Below, piece by piece: positions 49,848 to 60,498 of a stretch of 64,000 nucleotides of DNA. Position 1 is the first letter of the stretch. The number at the start of each line of letters is the position of its first letter. The stretch lies in the NCBI RefSeq assembly GCF_000429025.1, contig NZ_AUBB01000006.1, positions 1 to 64,000 on the forward strand. Direction: 5' to 3'. The DNA comes from Actinospineispora spinosispora DSM 44797. Lineage in GTDB: Bacteria > Actinomycetota > Actinomycetes > Mycobacteriales > Pseudonocardiaceae. The notes beneath the pieces are model-generated. The model was not told the DNA's origin, did not search any database, and was given only the letters and a program-made list of their open reading frames with translations. Both the position numbers and the translations under genes were made by a program.

Positions 49848-50617
49848 CACACGCTGATGGCGTGGAACCCACCGTCGGCCCACACCATCGAACCGGTCGT
49901 CACCGGCAGCCAGTCGGACAGCAGCGCACAACAGGTCCTGGCGACCGGCTCGGCGTTCGTGACGTCCCAGCCGAGTGGCGCGCGCTCGTCCCACGCGTCC
50001 TCGAACGCGGAGAACCCCGGGATGGACTTCGCGGCCATGGTCTTGACCGGGCCGGCGGCGACCAGGTTGACCCGGATCCCCTTCGGGCCCAGGTCACGCG
50101 CCAGGTAGCGGCAGATCGACTCGAGACCGGCCTTCGCCACGCCCATCCAGTCGTAGGCGGGCCACGCCTGGCGGTTGTCGAAGTCCATCCCGACGACCGA
50201 GCCGCCCTCGGACATCAACGGCAGGCACGCGGTCGCCAGCGACTTGAACGAGTACGCGCTCACCTGCAGCGTCGCGGCCACGTCCTCCCACGGCGCGTTC
50301 ATGAACGCGCCCTCGCCCAGACACGAGGCCGGCGCGTTGCCGATCGAGTGCAGCACACCGTCCAGGCCGTCGACGTGTTCGGAGACCCGCTCGGCGAGGC
50401 TGTCGAGCTGGCTCTGGTCGGTCACGTCCAGCTCGAGGACCGGCGCGGCCTCCGGGAGGCGCTGCGCGATGCGCTCGACCAGCCGCATCCGCCCGAACCC
50501 GGTCAGCACCACCGTGGCGCCCTGCTGCTGCGCGACCTTGGCGACGTGGAAACCCAACGACGCGTCGGTGATCACGCCGGTCACCAGGATGCGCTTGCCT
50601 TCGAGAAGCCCCGTCAC
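49847..50617 (-). CDS. inhA: enoyl-[acyl-carrier-protein] reductase (NADH), InhA type
   Basis: FAS-II enoyl reductase, 256 residues. GKRILVTGVITDASLGFHVAKVAQQQGA is the NADH site, VLHSIGNAP follows, and YDWMGVAKAGLESICRYLARDLGPKGIRVNLVAAGPVKTMAAKSIPGF carries the Tyr and Lys of the active site and the substrate loop. The high similarity to mycobacterial InhA and linkage to fabG and hemH suggest long-chain (mycolate-type) elongation. Confidence 0.93.
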   Translation of the reverse strand: MTGLLEGKRILVTGVITDASLGFHVAKVAQQQGATVVLTGFGRMRLVERIAQRLPEAAPVLELDVTDQSQLDSLAERVSEHVDGLDGVLHSIGNAPASCLGEGAFMNAPWEDVAATLQVSAYSFKSLATACLPLMSEGGSVVGMDFDNRQAWPAYDWMGVAKAGLESICRYLARDLGPKGIRVNLVAAGPVKTMAAKSIPGFSAFEDAWDERAPLGWDVTNAEPVARTCCALLSDWLPVTTGSMVWADGGFHAISV

Positions 50618-50653
50618 GTACGTGTCTCCAGTCTTGGTTTCGACAACATCAGT

Positions 50654-51367
<714 letters not shown>

Positions 51368-51418
51368 CTATCCAGCTTCGCGCGGTGAGTCACGGTCAGG
51401 TCTGTCACGGCAGGTCCG

Positions 51419-52399
51419 TCATGGCAGACGCCGGCCCAGGGCGAACGCGCCCGCGAGGCCGAGCATCGCCAGCAGCGTGCCGGCGACCAGCCAGCGCCCG
51501 CTGATGTCGACCTGCTTGGTCTCGTACCCGATCTGCTGCCCGAGCGTCGCGTACACCTGCTGCAGTTCCTGCTGGCTGGCCGCGGTGAAGAACTGGCCAC
51601 CGGACAGCTGTGCCACCTGCCGCAGCGATGCGTCGTCCACCGGGACCGGAATCCGCTGGCCCTTGATGTCGACGATCCCGAACAGGGTGCCGAAGGAGAT
51701 CGTGGACACCGAGATCTTCTTCTCGGCCGCCTTGCGCGCCGCGGTGAACGAGCCGCGCGGCTCGTTCTCCCCATCCGGGCCGGGCACCGTCTGCTTACCG
51801 TCACTCATCAGCACGATCCGTGCCGGAGGCGGACCTTCGCCGCCGCCGGACAGCGCCTGGGAGAAGCTGTCGATGGACTGCAGCCCGGCGAAGATGGCCT
51901 CACCGGTCGCGGTCGACTCCGCGGTGTGCAGACCGTCGATCGCGCGTTTCACCGGTGCCCGGTCGACCGTCGGTGACACCAGGACGGCCGCGGTCCCGGC
52001 GAACGAGATCAGGCCCAGGTTGATGCCCGGGGTCAGCTGGTCGGCGAAGGCCTTGGCCGCGGTCTGCGCCGCGAGCAGCCGGGACGGCGCGACGTCGGTG
52101 GCCCGCATGGACTCCGAGATGTCGATCACCAGGATCACGGTCGCCCGGTTGCGCGGGACCTGGGCCTCGGCTGTCGGGCCGGCCGAGGCGATGGTCAGCA
52201 GCACGAGTGCCACCAACATGAGCGCGGTGGGCCCGTGTCGCAACCACCGGTTACGGGCCGGCGCGACCTTCTCCAGCGTCTCCAGGTTGCTGAACTTGAG
52301 GACGTCACGCTGGCGGCGCTTCTGCATGAGCCAGTACGCGACCACCAAACCGGCCACGACCACCAGCAACAACAGCCACCAGGGATCGGTGAAGCTCAT
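51419..52399 (-). CDS. VWA-domain membrane protein (Rv1481-like)
   Basis: A 326-residue protein: an N-terminal BatA-type helix (PWWLLLLVVVAGLVVAYWLM), second helix (ALMLVALVLLTIASAG), VWA domain with MIDAS motif DISES in VILVIDISESMRATDV, and a C-terminal helix. It belongs to the MoxR-linked BatA/CoxC-like system; ATG overlaps the DUF58 gene stop (ATGA). Confidence 0.9.
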   Translation of the reverse strand: MSFTDPWWLLLLVVVAGLVVAYWLMQKRRQRDVLKFSNLETLEKVAPARNRWLRHGPTALMLVALVLLTIASAGPTAEAQVPRNRATVILVIDISESMRATDVAPSRLLAAQTAAKAFADQLTPGINLGLISFAGTAAVLVSPTVDRAPVKRAIDGLHTAESTATGEAIFAGLQSIDSFSQALSGGGEGPPPARIVLMSDGKQTVPGPDGENEPRGSFTAARKAAEKKISVSTISFGTLFGIVDIKGQRIPVPVDDASLRQVAQLSGGQFFTAASQQELQQVYATLGQQIGYETKQVDISGRWLVAGTLLAMLGLAGAFALGRRLP

Positions 52400-53364
52400 C
52401 GGACCACCGCCGGGCGCCCTCCGGAGCTGACCGGCCGGGTCTGCGAACCGTCCGACCACTGCCGCTTGCGGGCGACCGCGAAACGCACGACGTCCGCAAT
52501 CCAGTCACCGTCGGTCCGCAACGTCAGGTGCGCCGCGCCGCACCGGCGCAGTGCCGTGGCGACCCGCTCCCGATGCTGGGCGGACGCCGCCGCGTACTCC
52601 CGGCACAGCAGGGGCGTCGTGTCGACCTCGCGCTGACGTCCGGTCTCCGGGTCCGCGAGCACGACGGTGCCCACCTCCGGCAGCTCGAGATCGCGGGGGT
52701 CGAGGATTTCGACGGCGAGCAGGTCGTGCCGCGCCGACAGGGCGCGCAGCGGCCGCTCCCAGTCGGTCTCACCGAGGAAGTCGGAGATCACCACGGCCAG
52801 TCCTCGGCGGCGCGGCGGGCGCCGCAGCTGCTCGACCGCCTGCGCCAGGCTGCCCCGAGTGCCCTCCGGCGCCCTCGGCGTCTGGGCGATCTTGCGGATC
52901 AGCCCCCGCGCGTGGGCGAGACCGCCGCGCGCCGGGATGCGGATCGTCTTGTCGCCAGTGGACACGAGCGCGCCGATCCGGTTGCCGCCACCCCGGGTCA
53001 GGTGCACGACGGCGGCGACCGCCGCGATCGCGAGGTCGCGCTTCTCGCACACCGTCGAGCCGAAGTCCAGGCTGGCCGACAGATCGACCACGACCCAGGT
53101 CTCCAGCTCGCGGTCCGCGTCGGTCTGCCGGATGTGCGGCTCGGTGGTGCGGGCGGTGATCGCCCAGTCCATGCGACGCACGTCGTCGCCGGGCTGGTAC
53201 GGCCTCGCGTCGCCCGGCTCGCTGCCCGGTCCCGGGACCAGCCCGATGTGATTGCCCTGCAACAGGCCGTCCAGCCTGCGACGGACCGTCAGCTCGAGCG
53301 TCCGCAGCGCGGCCTCGAGCTTGCCGTCCCGCAGGCTGGGCGGGCCCTGGTTCGCCTTGCTCAC
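52396..53364 (-). CDS. DUF58 protein (Rv1480-like)
   Basis: A 322-residue soluble DUF58 protein: PGDARPYQPGDDVRRMDWAITART with the Asp-Trp signature, and a VWA-like fold with WVVVDLSASLDFG. It acts with MoxR and the VWA membrane protein in a chaperone-like maturation complex, as inferred for this widespread trio. Confidence 0.9.
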   Translation of the reverse strand: MSKANQGPPSLRDGKLEAALRTLELTVRRRLDGLLQGNHIGLVPGPGSEPGDARPYQPGDDVRRMDWAITARTTEPHIRQTDADRELETWVVVDLSASLDFGSTVCEKRDLAIAAVAAVVHLTRGGGNRIGALVSTGDKTIRIPARGGLAHARGLIRKIAQTPRAPEGTRGSLAQAVEQLRRPPRRRGLAVVISDFLGETDWERPLRALSARHDLLAVEILDPRDLELPEVGTVVLADPETGRQREVDTTPLLCREYAAASAQHRERVATALRRCGAAHLTLRTDGDWIADVVRFAVARKRQWSDGSQTRPVSSGGRPAVVR

Positions 53365-53386
53365 AGCCCGATCCCGACCCGCCCGA

Positions 53387-54439
53387 TCACTGCGCTGCCG
53401 CGTACTGCGGACGCGAGCTGACCTGCGGCAGCGGCACGGTCTGCAGGACCCGGGACAGGATGTGGTCCATCGGTACCGCGTCGGCGACCGCGTCGTAGGA
53501 CAGCACCAGCCGGTGGCGCAGCACGTCCGGCGCGACGTCCATCACGTCCTGCGGCAGCACGTAGTCACGGCCCCGGACCAGCGCCAGCGCGCGCGACGCG
53601 GCGACGATCCCGAGGCTGGCACGCGGCGAGGCGCCGTAGGACACCCAGCCGGCGACGTCATCGAGACCGTGCTCGGCAGGGGTCCGGGTGGCCACGACCA
53701 GCCGGACCACGTAGTCGACGAGCGCGTGGTGCATGAAGACGCGGGACGCGACCTTCTGCAGCCGGACCAGCTCGGTCGGCGAGATCACCTGCTCGGCGAC
53801 GGGAGCCTCGACGCCCATCCGGTAGATGATCTCGCGCTCCTCCTCGACGTTCGGGTACTCGATGATGATCTTGAAGAGGAACCGGTCGCGCTGAGCTTCC
53901 GGCAGCGGGTAGACGCCCTCGTTCTCGATCGGGTTCTGGGTGGCGAGCACGAGGAACGGGTCGGGCATCGGGAAGGTCTTGCCACCGATCGACACGTGCC
54001 GCTCGGCCATCACCTCGAGCATCGCGGACTGAACCTTGGCTGGCGCCCGGTTGATCTCGTCGGCGAGGACGAAGTTGGCGACCACCGGCCCGAGCTCGAC
54101 GTCGAACTCTTCCCGCCCCTGCCGGTAGATGCGGGTGCCGAGGATGTCGGCGGGCACCAGGTCCGGGGTGAACTGCAGCCGGGCGAACGAACCGCCGACG
54201 ACCTTGGCCACCGTCTCCACGGCGAGTGTCTTGGCGACACCGGGAACACCCTCCAGCAGGAGATGCCCCTTCGCCAGCAGTCCGACCAACATGCGCTCGA
54301 CGAGCCGGTCCTGTCCGACGATGACGCGCTTGACCTCGAACACGGTGCGTTCGAGCAGCTCACCCTCCCTCGCCGGGCTCGGCACACCGCTCTGCGCCTC
54401 GGTCTTGCCCTCCGAACCGGGCTGCTCCGGCTTGGTCAC
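53387..54439 (-). CDS. moxR1: MoxR-family AAA+ ATPase
   Basis: A 350-residue AAA+ ATPase: VIVGQDRLVERMLVGLLAKGHLLLEGVPGVAKTLAVE (Walker A GVPGVAKT), FVLADEINRAPAKVQSAMLEVMAE (Walker B), FLVLATQNPIENEGVYPLPEAQRDRFLFK (sensor 1, Arg finger). GTG 54439 follows AGGGAG. First gene of the MoxR-DUF58-VWA operon. The roughly 430 bases upstream are occupied by two repeat elements. Confidence 0.92.
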   Translation of the reverse strand: MTKPEQPGSEGKTEAQSGVPSPAREGELLERTVFEVKRVIVGQDRLVERMLVGLLAKGHLLLEGVPGVAKTLAVETVAKVVGGSFARLQFTPDLVPADILGTRIYRQGREEFDVELGPVVANFVLADEINRAPAKVQSAMLEVMAERHVSIGGKTFPMPDPFLVLATQNPIENEGVYPLPEAQRDRFLFKIIIEYPNVEEEREIIYRMGVEAPVAEQVISPTELVRLQKVASRVFMHHALVDYVVRLVVATRTPAEHGLDDVAGWVSYGASPRASLGIVAASRALALVRGRDYVLPQDVMDVAPDVLRHRLVLSYDAVADAVPMDHILSRVLQTVPLPQVSSRPQYAAAQ

Positions 54440-54529
54440 CGTGTATCTCCCTCCACCCGAGGGTCACCCCCGGTCTACCCGAGCACCCAACCGCCTGGCC
54501 CGTATAACCAAGGTGAAGCAGCACTCCCC

Positions 54530-54674
54530 CGTGAGTGGCGAGTGGTTCTACCCCGAAGGGGCGCCGAAGGCGTAGCAACCCTCAGCACTCACGACACGCT
54601 TTTCGTCGTGAGTGCTGAGGGTTGCTATAGGACCACTCGCCACTCACGGTCGACGGCGAAGCCGAGATGCCTTG
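54530..54674 (+). repeat. structured repeat family B, copy 2, with tail
   Basis: Outer stem GTGAGTGGCGAGTGGT (54531-54546) with its exact complement (54632-54647). Inner stem of 21 perfect pairs: 54575-54595 with 54605-54625, ending in the shared CACTCACGAC. The 5' spacer carries TCTACCCCGAAG, GGCGCCG and AGGCGTAG; the 3' spacer is TATAGG. Tail begins GTCGACGGCGAAGCC and ends ATGCCTTG. It lies 90 bases upstream of moxR. Confidence 0.85.
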
Positions 54675-54740
54675 GAGCCGGGCACGGGGTTCACCGAGCC
54701 GTGGTCCCGACCGCGTGCACAGAGTGCACAGCCTCGGGGT

Positions 54741-54865
54741 CCTCGTGAGTGCTGAGGCCGCCTATAGCCGGACTGGACCCTCACGACGATGAAGCTGTCG
54801 TGAGTGCCCACTCCGGCTACGCCTGCGGCGCCCCTTCGGGGTAGACGGCCTCATCACTCACGAGG
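54741..54865 (-). repeat. structured repeat family B, copy 3 (inverted)
   Basis: Same architecture on the minus strand. Outer stem 54741-54760 with 54846-54865 (one mismatch, core CCTCGTGAGTG); inner stem around CACTCACGAC/GTCGTGAG with flanking TAGCCGGA/TCCGGCTA. Spacer words TCTACCCCGAAG, GGCGCCG and CTATAGG are all present. It ends 2 bases from the stop of the NlpC/P60 gene and probably terminates it. Its tail is absent. Confidence 0.8.
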
Positions 54866-54867
54866 GG

Positions 54868-56181
54868 CTAGAAGACGCGGGTTGCGTAGGGCATGAGGCC
54901 CTGGTAGCGGACCGGGCTGATCTTCACCTTCGCGCCCGAGTAGGGGGCCTCGACCATCTTCCCGTCGCCGATGTACAGCGCCACGTGGTGGATCGTCCCG
55001 CCGTCGGCCCAGAACAACATGTCCCCGGGCTGCATCTGGGAGATCGGCACCTTCCGCCCCTTGTTGTACTGGTACCCGCTGTAGTGCGGTAGCCCGATCC
55101 CGGCGGCCTTGAAGGCGTAGATCATCAGCCCGGAGCAGTCGAAGCCGGTCTTGGCGTAGTCGCGGAAGTCGTCGGCGACGCCACCGTCACGAATGCCTTT
55201 GGTCGGACCGCCACCGTTCCCGCCGCCCCAGGCGTAGGTCACGCCGATCTGGGACAGGGCCCGGCTGATGACGGTCTGCACACCCCCGCCGCCGCCGACC
55301 GATGCGCCGGCAGCCTTGGCCGCGGCGGCAGCCTGGGCCGCGCGGGCCGCGGCCGCGACCTGGGCCTGGTAGTCGAGGTACTGCTGACGTTGCGCGCGTA
55401 GCGTGCTGTCCTTCGCGGTGAGCACGTCGAGCTGGTGTTCGATGTCCTCGCGCTGCTGGTCGACCTGACGAAGCTGGGCCATGCCCTCGGCGACGGCGGC
55501 CCGCGCGGTGGCCACCGCGCCGTCGGCCGTGAGCTTGGCGCCGGCGGCGGCCGCGCGTTTCGCACGCGCCTCGTCCTGGGCGGCCCTGGCGAGCGAGTCG
55601 GCGTTGACCTTCGCTATCTGGGCGCGACGCATGGAGTCCATCGCGTCCTGCTGCTCACGCGCGACCGACTCCCGCAGCTCCGCGCGCTCCACCACGTCGT
55701 CGGGCGTCACCGCCTGCGCGAGCAGGCCCAGCGACCCGGTGTCGACGCCCTGTTCGTAGATGACGGCGATGAACTGATCCAGCCGCACGTGCGCCTGTTC
55801 GATCGCGGCCGCCGCCGCTTCGGTCTCGGTGTGCGTGGCCTGAACGCGGGCGGCCGCGGCCGCGGCGGCGTCCTGGGCCGTCTGCAGGTCGACCAGCGCC
55901 TTGTTGGCCGCCTCCTGCCGAATCTCCAGCTTGCCGCCCAGCTCGTCGGCCTTGGCCTGCGCCGCGGCGAGCTGGTTGGTCAGCGTGCCGACCTGCGCCG
56001 CCGCCGAGGACATGTCCTTCTTGCTCTGGTCGAGCTGCTGGTCGCTCGGGTTGGGCGGAGCCGGGCTGGGCGGCGGCGGAGCGGGATCGGCCACGCTCAC
56101 GCCGGCGCCCGCGATCAGCGTGCCGACCACCACCGCCAGCACCAACCCGATGCGCTGGGCGGGTACGCGGATGGAACGCAC
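54868..56181 (-). CDS. secreted NlpC/P60 peptidoglycan endopeptidase (RipA-like)
   Basis: Cell-separating hydrolase, 437 residues. Signal peptide about 1-31 (ends VSVAD), Pro-rich segment, long Ala/Gln coiled coil (about 50-290), a Gly hinge, and a C-terminal NlpC/P60 domain: ISRALSQIGVTYAWGGGNGGG, FDCSGLMIYAF (catalytic Cys), GDMLFWADGGTIHHVALYIG (catalytic His). GTG 56181 has GGAGGG 5 bases upstream. It corresponds to Rv1477/Rv1478; only one copy is present here. Confidence 0.92.
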   Translation of the reverse strand: MRSIRVPAQRIGLVLAVVVGTLIAGAGVSVADPAPPPPSPAPPNPSDQQLDQSKKDMSSAAAQVGTLTNQLAAAQAKADELGGKLEIRQEAANKALVDLQTAQDAAAAAAARVQATHTETEAAAAAIEQAHVRLDQFIAVIYEQGVDTGSLGLLAQAVTPDDVVERAELRESVAREQQDAMDSMRRAQIAKVNADSLARAAQDEARAKRAAAAGAKLTADGAVATARAAVAEGMAQLRQVDQQREDIEHQLDVLTAKDSTLRAQRQQYLDYQAQVAAAARAAQAAAAAKAAGASVGGGGGVQTVISRALSQIGVTYAWGGGNGGGPTKGIRDGGVADDFRDYAKTGFDCSGLMIYAFKAAGIGLPHYSGYQYNKGRKVPISQMQPGDMLFWADGGTIHHVALYIGDGKMVEAPYSGAKVKISPVRYQGLMPYATRVF

Positions 56182-56282
56182 TCCGGCCCTCCCCACACAT
56201 CCGTGATCGACAGACTCCGACTGTCTCACTCCGTGCAGGCAAAACGTGGTACCGACACCCGGGCCCCAACTGGACAGCCAAG

Positions 56283-56298
56283 CAGTACGCGCGTACTG
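56283..56298. promoter_or_regulatory. AcnR-type operator upstream of acn
   Basis: CAGTACGCGCGTACTG is a perfect palindrome that fits the CAGNACnnncGTACTG motif described for AcnR, the TetR repressor of aconitase in corynebacteria. It lies 126 bases before the acn start codon. No acnR gene adjoins acn here. Confidence 0.7.
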
Positions 56299-56424
56299 TT
56301 TGAAGCAGCAGGCCTGGTGAGTCGCGTTCAGCAGCGTGCGACAGACTGGCCTTGACGCCCGTACCACCACCCGATCCCGATCGGCCTGATCGGTGAGAAT
56401 CGGCACTTCAGGAGAGGACGCGAC

Positions 56425-59268
56425 GTGAGTTCCACAGACCCGGCAGGCACTGAGGCCCCGGACAGTTTCGGCGCGCGCGGCACCCTCAGTGTCGGCGGCG
56501 TAGACCACGAGATCTTCCGACTGTCCGCCGTCGACGGCGCCGACCGACTGCCCTACAGCCTCAAGGTGCTGCTGGAGAACCTGCTGCGCACCGAGGACGG
56601 CGCCAACGTCACCGAGGCGCACATCCGCGCTCTGGCCGGCTGGGATCCCAGCGCCGACCCGGACACCGAGATCCAGTTCACCCCGGCCCGAGTCATCATG
56701 CAGGACTTCACCGGTGTGCCCTGCGTGGTCGACCTCGCCACCATGCGCGAGGCCGTCACCGAGCTGGGCGGCGACCCGAGCAAGGTCAACCCGCTGGCGC
56801 CCGCCGAGCTGGTCATCGACCACTCGGTGATCATCGACGTGTTCGGCACCCCGGACGCCTTCGAGCGCAACGTCGAGTTCGAGTACGGCCGCAACAAGGA
56901 GCGCTACCAGTTCCTGCGCTGGGGCCAGGGCGCGTTCGACGAGTTCAAGGTCGTCCCGCCGGGCACCGGCATCGTGCACCAGGTCAACATCGAGCACCTG
57001 GCCCGCACCGTCATGACCCGCAACGGCCAGGCCTACCCGGACACCCTCGTCGGTACCGACAGCCACACCACGATGGTCAACGGCCTCGGTGTGCTGGGCT
57101 GGGGCGTCGGCGGTATCGAGGCCGAGGCGGCCATGCTCGGCCAGCCCGTCTCGATGCTCATCCCGAAGGTCGTCGGCTTCAAGCTGACCGGCGAGATCCC
57201 GCCGGGCGCGACCGCGACCGACGTGGTCCTGACCATCACCCAGATGCTGCGCAAGCAGGGTGTCGTCGGCAAGTTCGTCGAGTTCTACGGCGAGGGAGTC
57301 GCGGCGGTGCCGCTGGCCAACCGCGCCACGATCGGCAACATGAGCCCCGAGTTCGGCTCGACCTGCGCGATCTTCCCGATCGACGACGAGACGATCCGCT
57401 ACCTGACCCTGACCGGCCGTTCCACCGAGCAGCTCGCGCTCGTCGAGGCCTACGCCAAGGAGCAGGGCCTCTGGCACGACCCGTCGCACGAGGCGCACTA
57501 CTCGGAGACCCTCGAGCTCGACCTGTCCACGGTCGTTCCCTCGATCGCCGGGCCGAAGCGCCCGCAGGACCGCATCGCACTGTCCGAGTCGAAGGAGGCC
57601 TTCCGCAGCGCGCTGGAGGACTACGCCGAGGGCGCGGTCAGCGAGTCGTCGGTCGACGAGTCCAGCAGGGAGAGCTTCCCGGCGAGTGACGCACCGGCCC
57701 CGGGCTCCGGCGGCGGGAACGGTGACGGGGCACCCCGTGAGCCGATCTCCGCAGCACACGGCGCACACGGCCGGATCAGCGAGCCGACCCCGGTGAAGCT
57801 GGCCGACGGGCGCGAGTTCGAGCTGGACCACGGCGCGGTCGTGATCGCCTCGATCACCTCGTGCACCAACACGTCGAACCCGTCGGTCATGCTCGGCGCG
57901 GCGCTGCTGGCCAAGAACGCCGTCGACGCCGGTCTCGCGGTCAAACCGTGGGTCAAGACGTCGATGGCGCCCGGTTCTCAGGTCGTCACCGACTACTACG
58001 AGAAGTCCGGTCTCTGGCCCTACCTGGAGAAGCTGGGCTACCACCTGGTCGGCTACGGCTGCACCACATGCATCGGCAACTCGGGCCCGCTGCCCGAGGA
58101 GATTTCGGCGGCGGTCAACGAGGCAGACCTGTCGGTCGTCTCGGTGCTGTCCGGCAACCGCAACTTCGAGGGCCGGATCAACCCGGACGTCAAGATGAAC
58201 TACCTGACGTCGCCGCCGCTGGTCATCGCCTACGCGCTGGCCGGGACGATGGACTTCGACTTCGAGAACCAGCCGCTGGGCACCGGCACCGACGGCAAGG
58301 AGATCTTCCTCGCCGACCTGTGGCCGAGCCCGCGTGACGTCCAGGACGTCATCGACAGCTCCATCAGCCAGGAGATGTTCACCAAGGACTACGCCGACGT
58401 CTTCAAGGGCGACGACCGGTGGCGCGCGCTGCCCACGCCCGAGGGCAAGGTCTTCGACTGGGACGCCGAGTCGACCTATGTACGCAAGCCCCCGTACTTC
58501 GACGGCATGGCCGTCGAGCCGTCCGACGTCACGGACATCTCCGGCGCGCGGGTGCTGGCCCTGCTGGGTGACTCGGTCACGACCGACCACATCTCCCCCG
58601 CCGGCGCCATCAAGGCGGGCACCCCGGCCGCGCAGTACCTCAACGACCACGGCATCGACAAGAAGGACTTCAACTCCTACGGGTCCCGCCGAGGCAACCA
58701 CGAGGTGATGATCCGGGGCACGTTCGCCAACATCCGGCTGCGCAACCAGCTGCTGGACGCGATCGTCGACGGTGGCGTGAGCGGCGGCTACACCCGGGAC
58801 TTCACCCAGAACGGCGAGCAGGCGTTCATCTACGACGCCGCGCAGAACTACGCCGAGCAGAACACCCCGCTGGTCGTGCTGGGCGGCAAGGAGTACGGGT
58901 CCGGCTCGTCGCGTGACTGGGCGGCCAAGGGCACGGCGCTGCTCGGTGTCCGCGCGGTGATCGTCGAGTCGTTCGAGCGGATCCACCGGTCCAACCTGAT
59001 CGGCATGGGTGTGCTGCCCCTGCAGTTCCCCGAGGGCGAGAGCGCGTCGTCGTTGGGCCTCGACGGCACCGAGACGTTCGACATCAGCGGCGTGACGGCG
59101 CTGAACGACGGCTCGACGCCGAGCACGGTGCACGTCACCGCGACCGGTGAGAGCGGCAACAAGGTGGAGTTCGACGCGGTCGTCCGCATCGACACCCCCG
59201 GTGAGGCCGACTACTACCGCAACGGCGGCATCCTGCAGTACGTCCTGCGCCGCATGCTCGCTTCCTGA
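56425..59268 (+). CDS. acn: aconitate hydratase A
   Basis: TCA-cycle aconitase, 947 residues from GTG 56425 (AGGAG 10 bases upstream). [33 protein letters not shown] and [24 protein letters not shown] / [14 protein letters not shown] carry the three Fe-S cysteines; the swivel domain has [24 protein letters not shown] and [16 protein letters not shown] Ser/Gly/Pro-rich linker of about 60 residues (about 395-455) is inserted, as in other actinobacterial Acn proteins. Confidence 0.95.
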   Translation: MSSTDPAGTEAPDSFGARGTLSVGGVDHEIFRLSAVDGADRLPYSLKVLLENLLRTEDGANVTEAHIRALAGWDPSADPDTEIQFTPARVIMQDFTGVPCVVDLATMREAVTELGGDPSKVNPLAPAELVIDHSVIIDVFGTPDAFERNVEFEYGRNKERYQFLRWGQGAFDEFKVVPPGTGIVHQVNIEHLARTVMTRNGQAYPDTLVGTDSHTTMVNGLGVLGWGVGGIEAEAAMLGQPVSMLIPKVVGFKLTGEIPPGATATDVVLTITQMLRKQGVVGKFVEFYGEGVAAVPLANRATIGNMSPEFGSTCAIFPIDDETIRYLTLTGRSTEQLALVEAYAKEQGLWHDPSHEAHYSETLELDLSTVVPSIAGPKRPQDRIALSESKEAFRSALEDYAEGAVSESSVDESSRESFPASDAPAPGSGGGNGDGAPREPISAAHGAHGRISEPTPVKLADGREFELDHGAVVIASITSCTNTSNPSVMLGAALLAKNAVDAGLAVKPWVKTSMAPGSQVVTDYYEKSGLWPYLEKLGYHLVGYGCTTCIGNSGPLPEEISAAVNEADLSVVSVLSGNRNFEGRINPDVKMNYLTSPPLVIAYALAGTMDFDFENQPLGTGTDGKEIFLADLWPSPRDVQDVIDSSISQEMFTKDYADVFKGDDRWRALPTPEGKVFDWDAESTYVRKPPYFDGMAVEPSDVTDISGARVLALLGDSVTTDHISPAGAIKAGTPAAQYLNDHGIDKKDFNSYGSRRGNHEVMIRGTFANIRLRNQLLDAIVDGGVSGGYTRDFTQNGEQAFIYDAAQNYAEQNTPLVVLGGKEYGSGSSRDWAAKGTALLGVRAVIVESFERIHRSNLIGMGVLPLQFPEGESASSLGLDGTETFDISGVTALNDGSTPSTVHVTATGESGNKVEFDAVVRIDTPGEADYYRNGGILQYVLRRMLAS

Positions 59269-59283
59269 GCCGACGCACAGCAA

Positions 59284-59320
59284 CAGTGCCCTCGTCCGCC
59301 TCAGGCGGGCGAGGGCACTG
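59284..59320. terminator. hairpin between acn and egtD
   Basis: CAGTGCCCTCG (59284-59294) and CGAGGGCACTG (59310-59320) pair exactly, with an inner CCGCC/GGCGG extension. It lies between convergent acn and egtD. Confidence 0.8.
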
Positions 59321-59329
59321 TCGTCTCCG

Positions 59330-60301
59330 CTAGCGGGCGGTGGCCAGGGACAGCGCGAACCGGTCCTGGGAGTCCGTCCACCATTCGGTGAGCTCGAAAC
59401 CGGCCGACTCCAGCTCGTCGCGCACCCCGGACCGGCGGAACTTCGCCGAGGTCTCCGTACGCATCTCCTCGCCGACCGCGAACGGCACGTCGAGCCCCAG
59501 CTCCGCGACGTGCACGATCATGCTGCGGGTCGCGCGCAGCCGCATCTCGATCCACTCACGCTCGGTGTTCCACAGCGCGAGGTGGGTGAACGCGTCCACG
59601 TCGAAGTTCGCGCCCAGCTCACGGTTCAGCACGCGCAGGACGTTCCGATTGAAGTCAGCTGTCACTCCCTGCGCGTCGTCGTAGGCCGGGACCATCACAC
59701 CCGGGTCGATCACCAGCCCGGTGCCCAGCAACAGCTGCTCCCCTGCCGCGAGCTGTTGCCGGATCGAACGCAGGAAGACCGCCCGGTCGGCGGGTTCCAG
59801 GTTGCCGATCGTGCCGCCGAGCAGCGCCAGCATCCGTTTACCCTCGGTGGGGATCTGGCCCAGGTGCCGGGTGAAGTCACCGACGATGCCGTGGATGGAG
59901 AGCTGGGGATAGTCCACCGCCAACGCACCCATCGCCTCGCGCAGCGCCGCCTCCGACACGTCCAGCGGTACGTAGCGGCGCAACGTCCCGGTGTCGGCGA
60001 GGGCATCGAGCAGCAGGCGGGTCTTCTCCGACGAACCCGATCCCAGCTCGACCAGCGTCTCCGCGCCGGACGCCGCCGCGATCCGCGCGGCGTTCGTGTG
60101 CAGAATCTCCCGCTCGGCATTGAACGGGTAGTACTCGGGCAGCTGGGTGATCTTCTCGTAGATCTCGCTGCCGGTGGCGTCGTAGAACCATTTCGGCTGG
60201 AGGACCTTGGGGATCGCGGTGAGGCCGGTGCGTGCATCGGAGCGCAGCTCCGCCTCCGCGTCGGCCTCGGTGAGATAGATGTCGAGTACAGCGGTGGTCA
60301 T
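59330..60301 (-). CDS. egtD: L-histidine N-alpha-methyltransferase of ergothioneine synthesis
   Basis: SAM-dependent enzyme that converts histidine to hercynine. 323 residues with PKWFYDATGSEIYEKITQLPEYYPFNAEREIL at the start, LVELGSGSSEKTRLLLDAL (SAM site), LLGGTIGNLEPADRAVFL and ALWNTEREWIEMRL (histidine-binding region with Glu). It is separated from egtC by 412 bases of repeats, unlike the tight egtC-egtB-egtA junctions, so may have its own promoter. Confidence 0.94.
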   Translation of the reverse strand: MTTAVLDIYLTEADAEAELRSDARTGLTAIPKVLQPKWFYDATGSEIYEKITQLPEYYPFNAEREILHTNAARIAAASGAETLVELGSGSSEKTRLLLDALADTGTLRRYVPLDVSEAALREAMGALAVDYPQLSIHGIVGDFTRHLGQIPTEGKRMLALLGGTIGNLEPADRAVFLRSIRQQLAAGEQLLLGTGLVIDPGVMVPAYDDAQGVTADFNRNVLRVLNRELGANFDVDAFTHLALWNTEREWIEMRLRATRSMIVHVAELGLDVPFAVGEEMRTETSAKFRRSGVRDELESAGFELTEWWTDSQDRFALSLATAR

Positions 60302-60339
60302 CTGACTCCTAACCTTTGGGCTGTCCTTCCGGCGGCTTC

Positions 60340-60437
60340 CGCGCGGAGTTTTTCTGTGACCACCCCGGCTCGCGCAAGCGCTCGCTGGGGTGCTCCCAGA
60401 AAAACAAACCTCGTTCCTCGGTTGAGCGCGCGCTTGT
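60340..60437 (-). repeat. dispersed structured repeat, family A, copy 2
   Basis: On the minus strand, the same order of words as at 6366: ACAAGCGCGCGC, TTGTTTTTCTGGGAG, CCCC, GGGGTGGTCACAGAAAAA, CTCCGCGCGG. The interior between the CCCC/GGGG arms differs (CGAGCG/CGCTCG-type hairpin instead of GGCGAAGCC). It lies about 40 bases upstream of the egtD start. Confidence 0.7.
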
Positions 60438-60498
60438 TGTCACCCTGGGAGCCGCCCTGGTCGTTGGCGACATTGGTTGCGGACATTCACTACGCCGG

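Noticed and set aside
54528..54867. Possible CRISPR array in the repeat-rich gap
   Set aside because: Units are two long inverted-repeat elements in opposite orientation, not regularly spaced direct repeats with unique spacers, and no cas gene is near.
54868..59283. A 1471-codon open frame on the minus strand opposite acn
   Set aside because: Only its last 437 codons (the NlpC/P60 protein) make a sensible protein; the rest is antisense to acn, Arg/Asp/Val-rich and without domains, a by-product of high GC at third codon positions.
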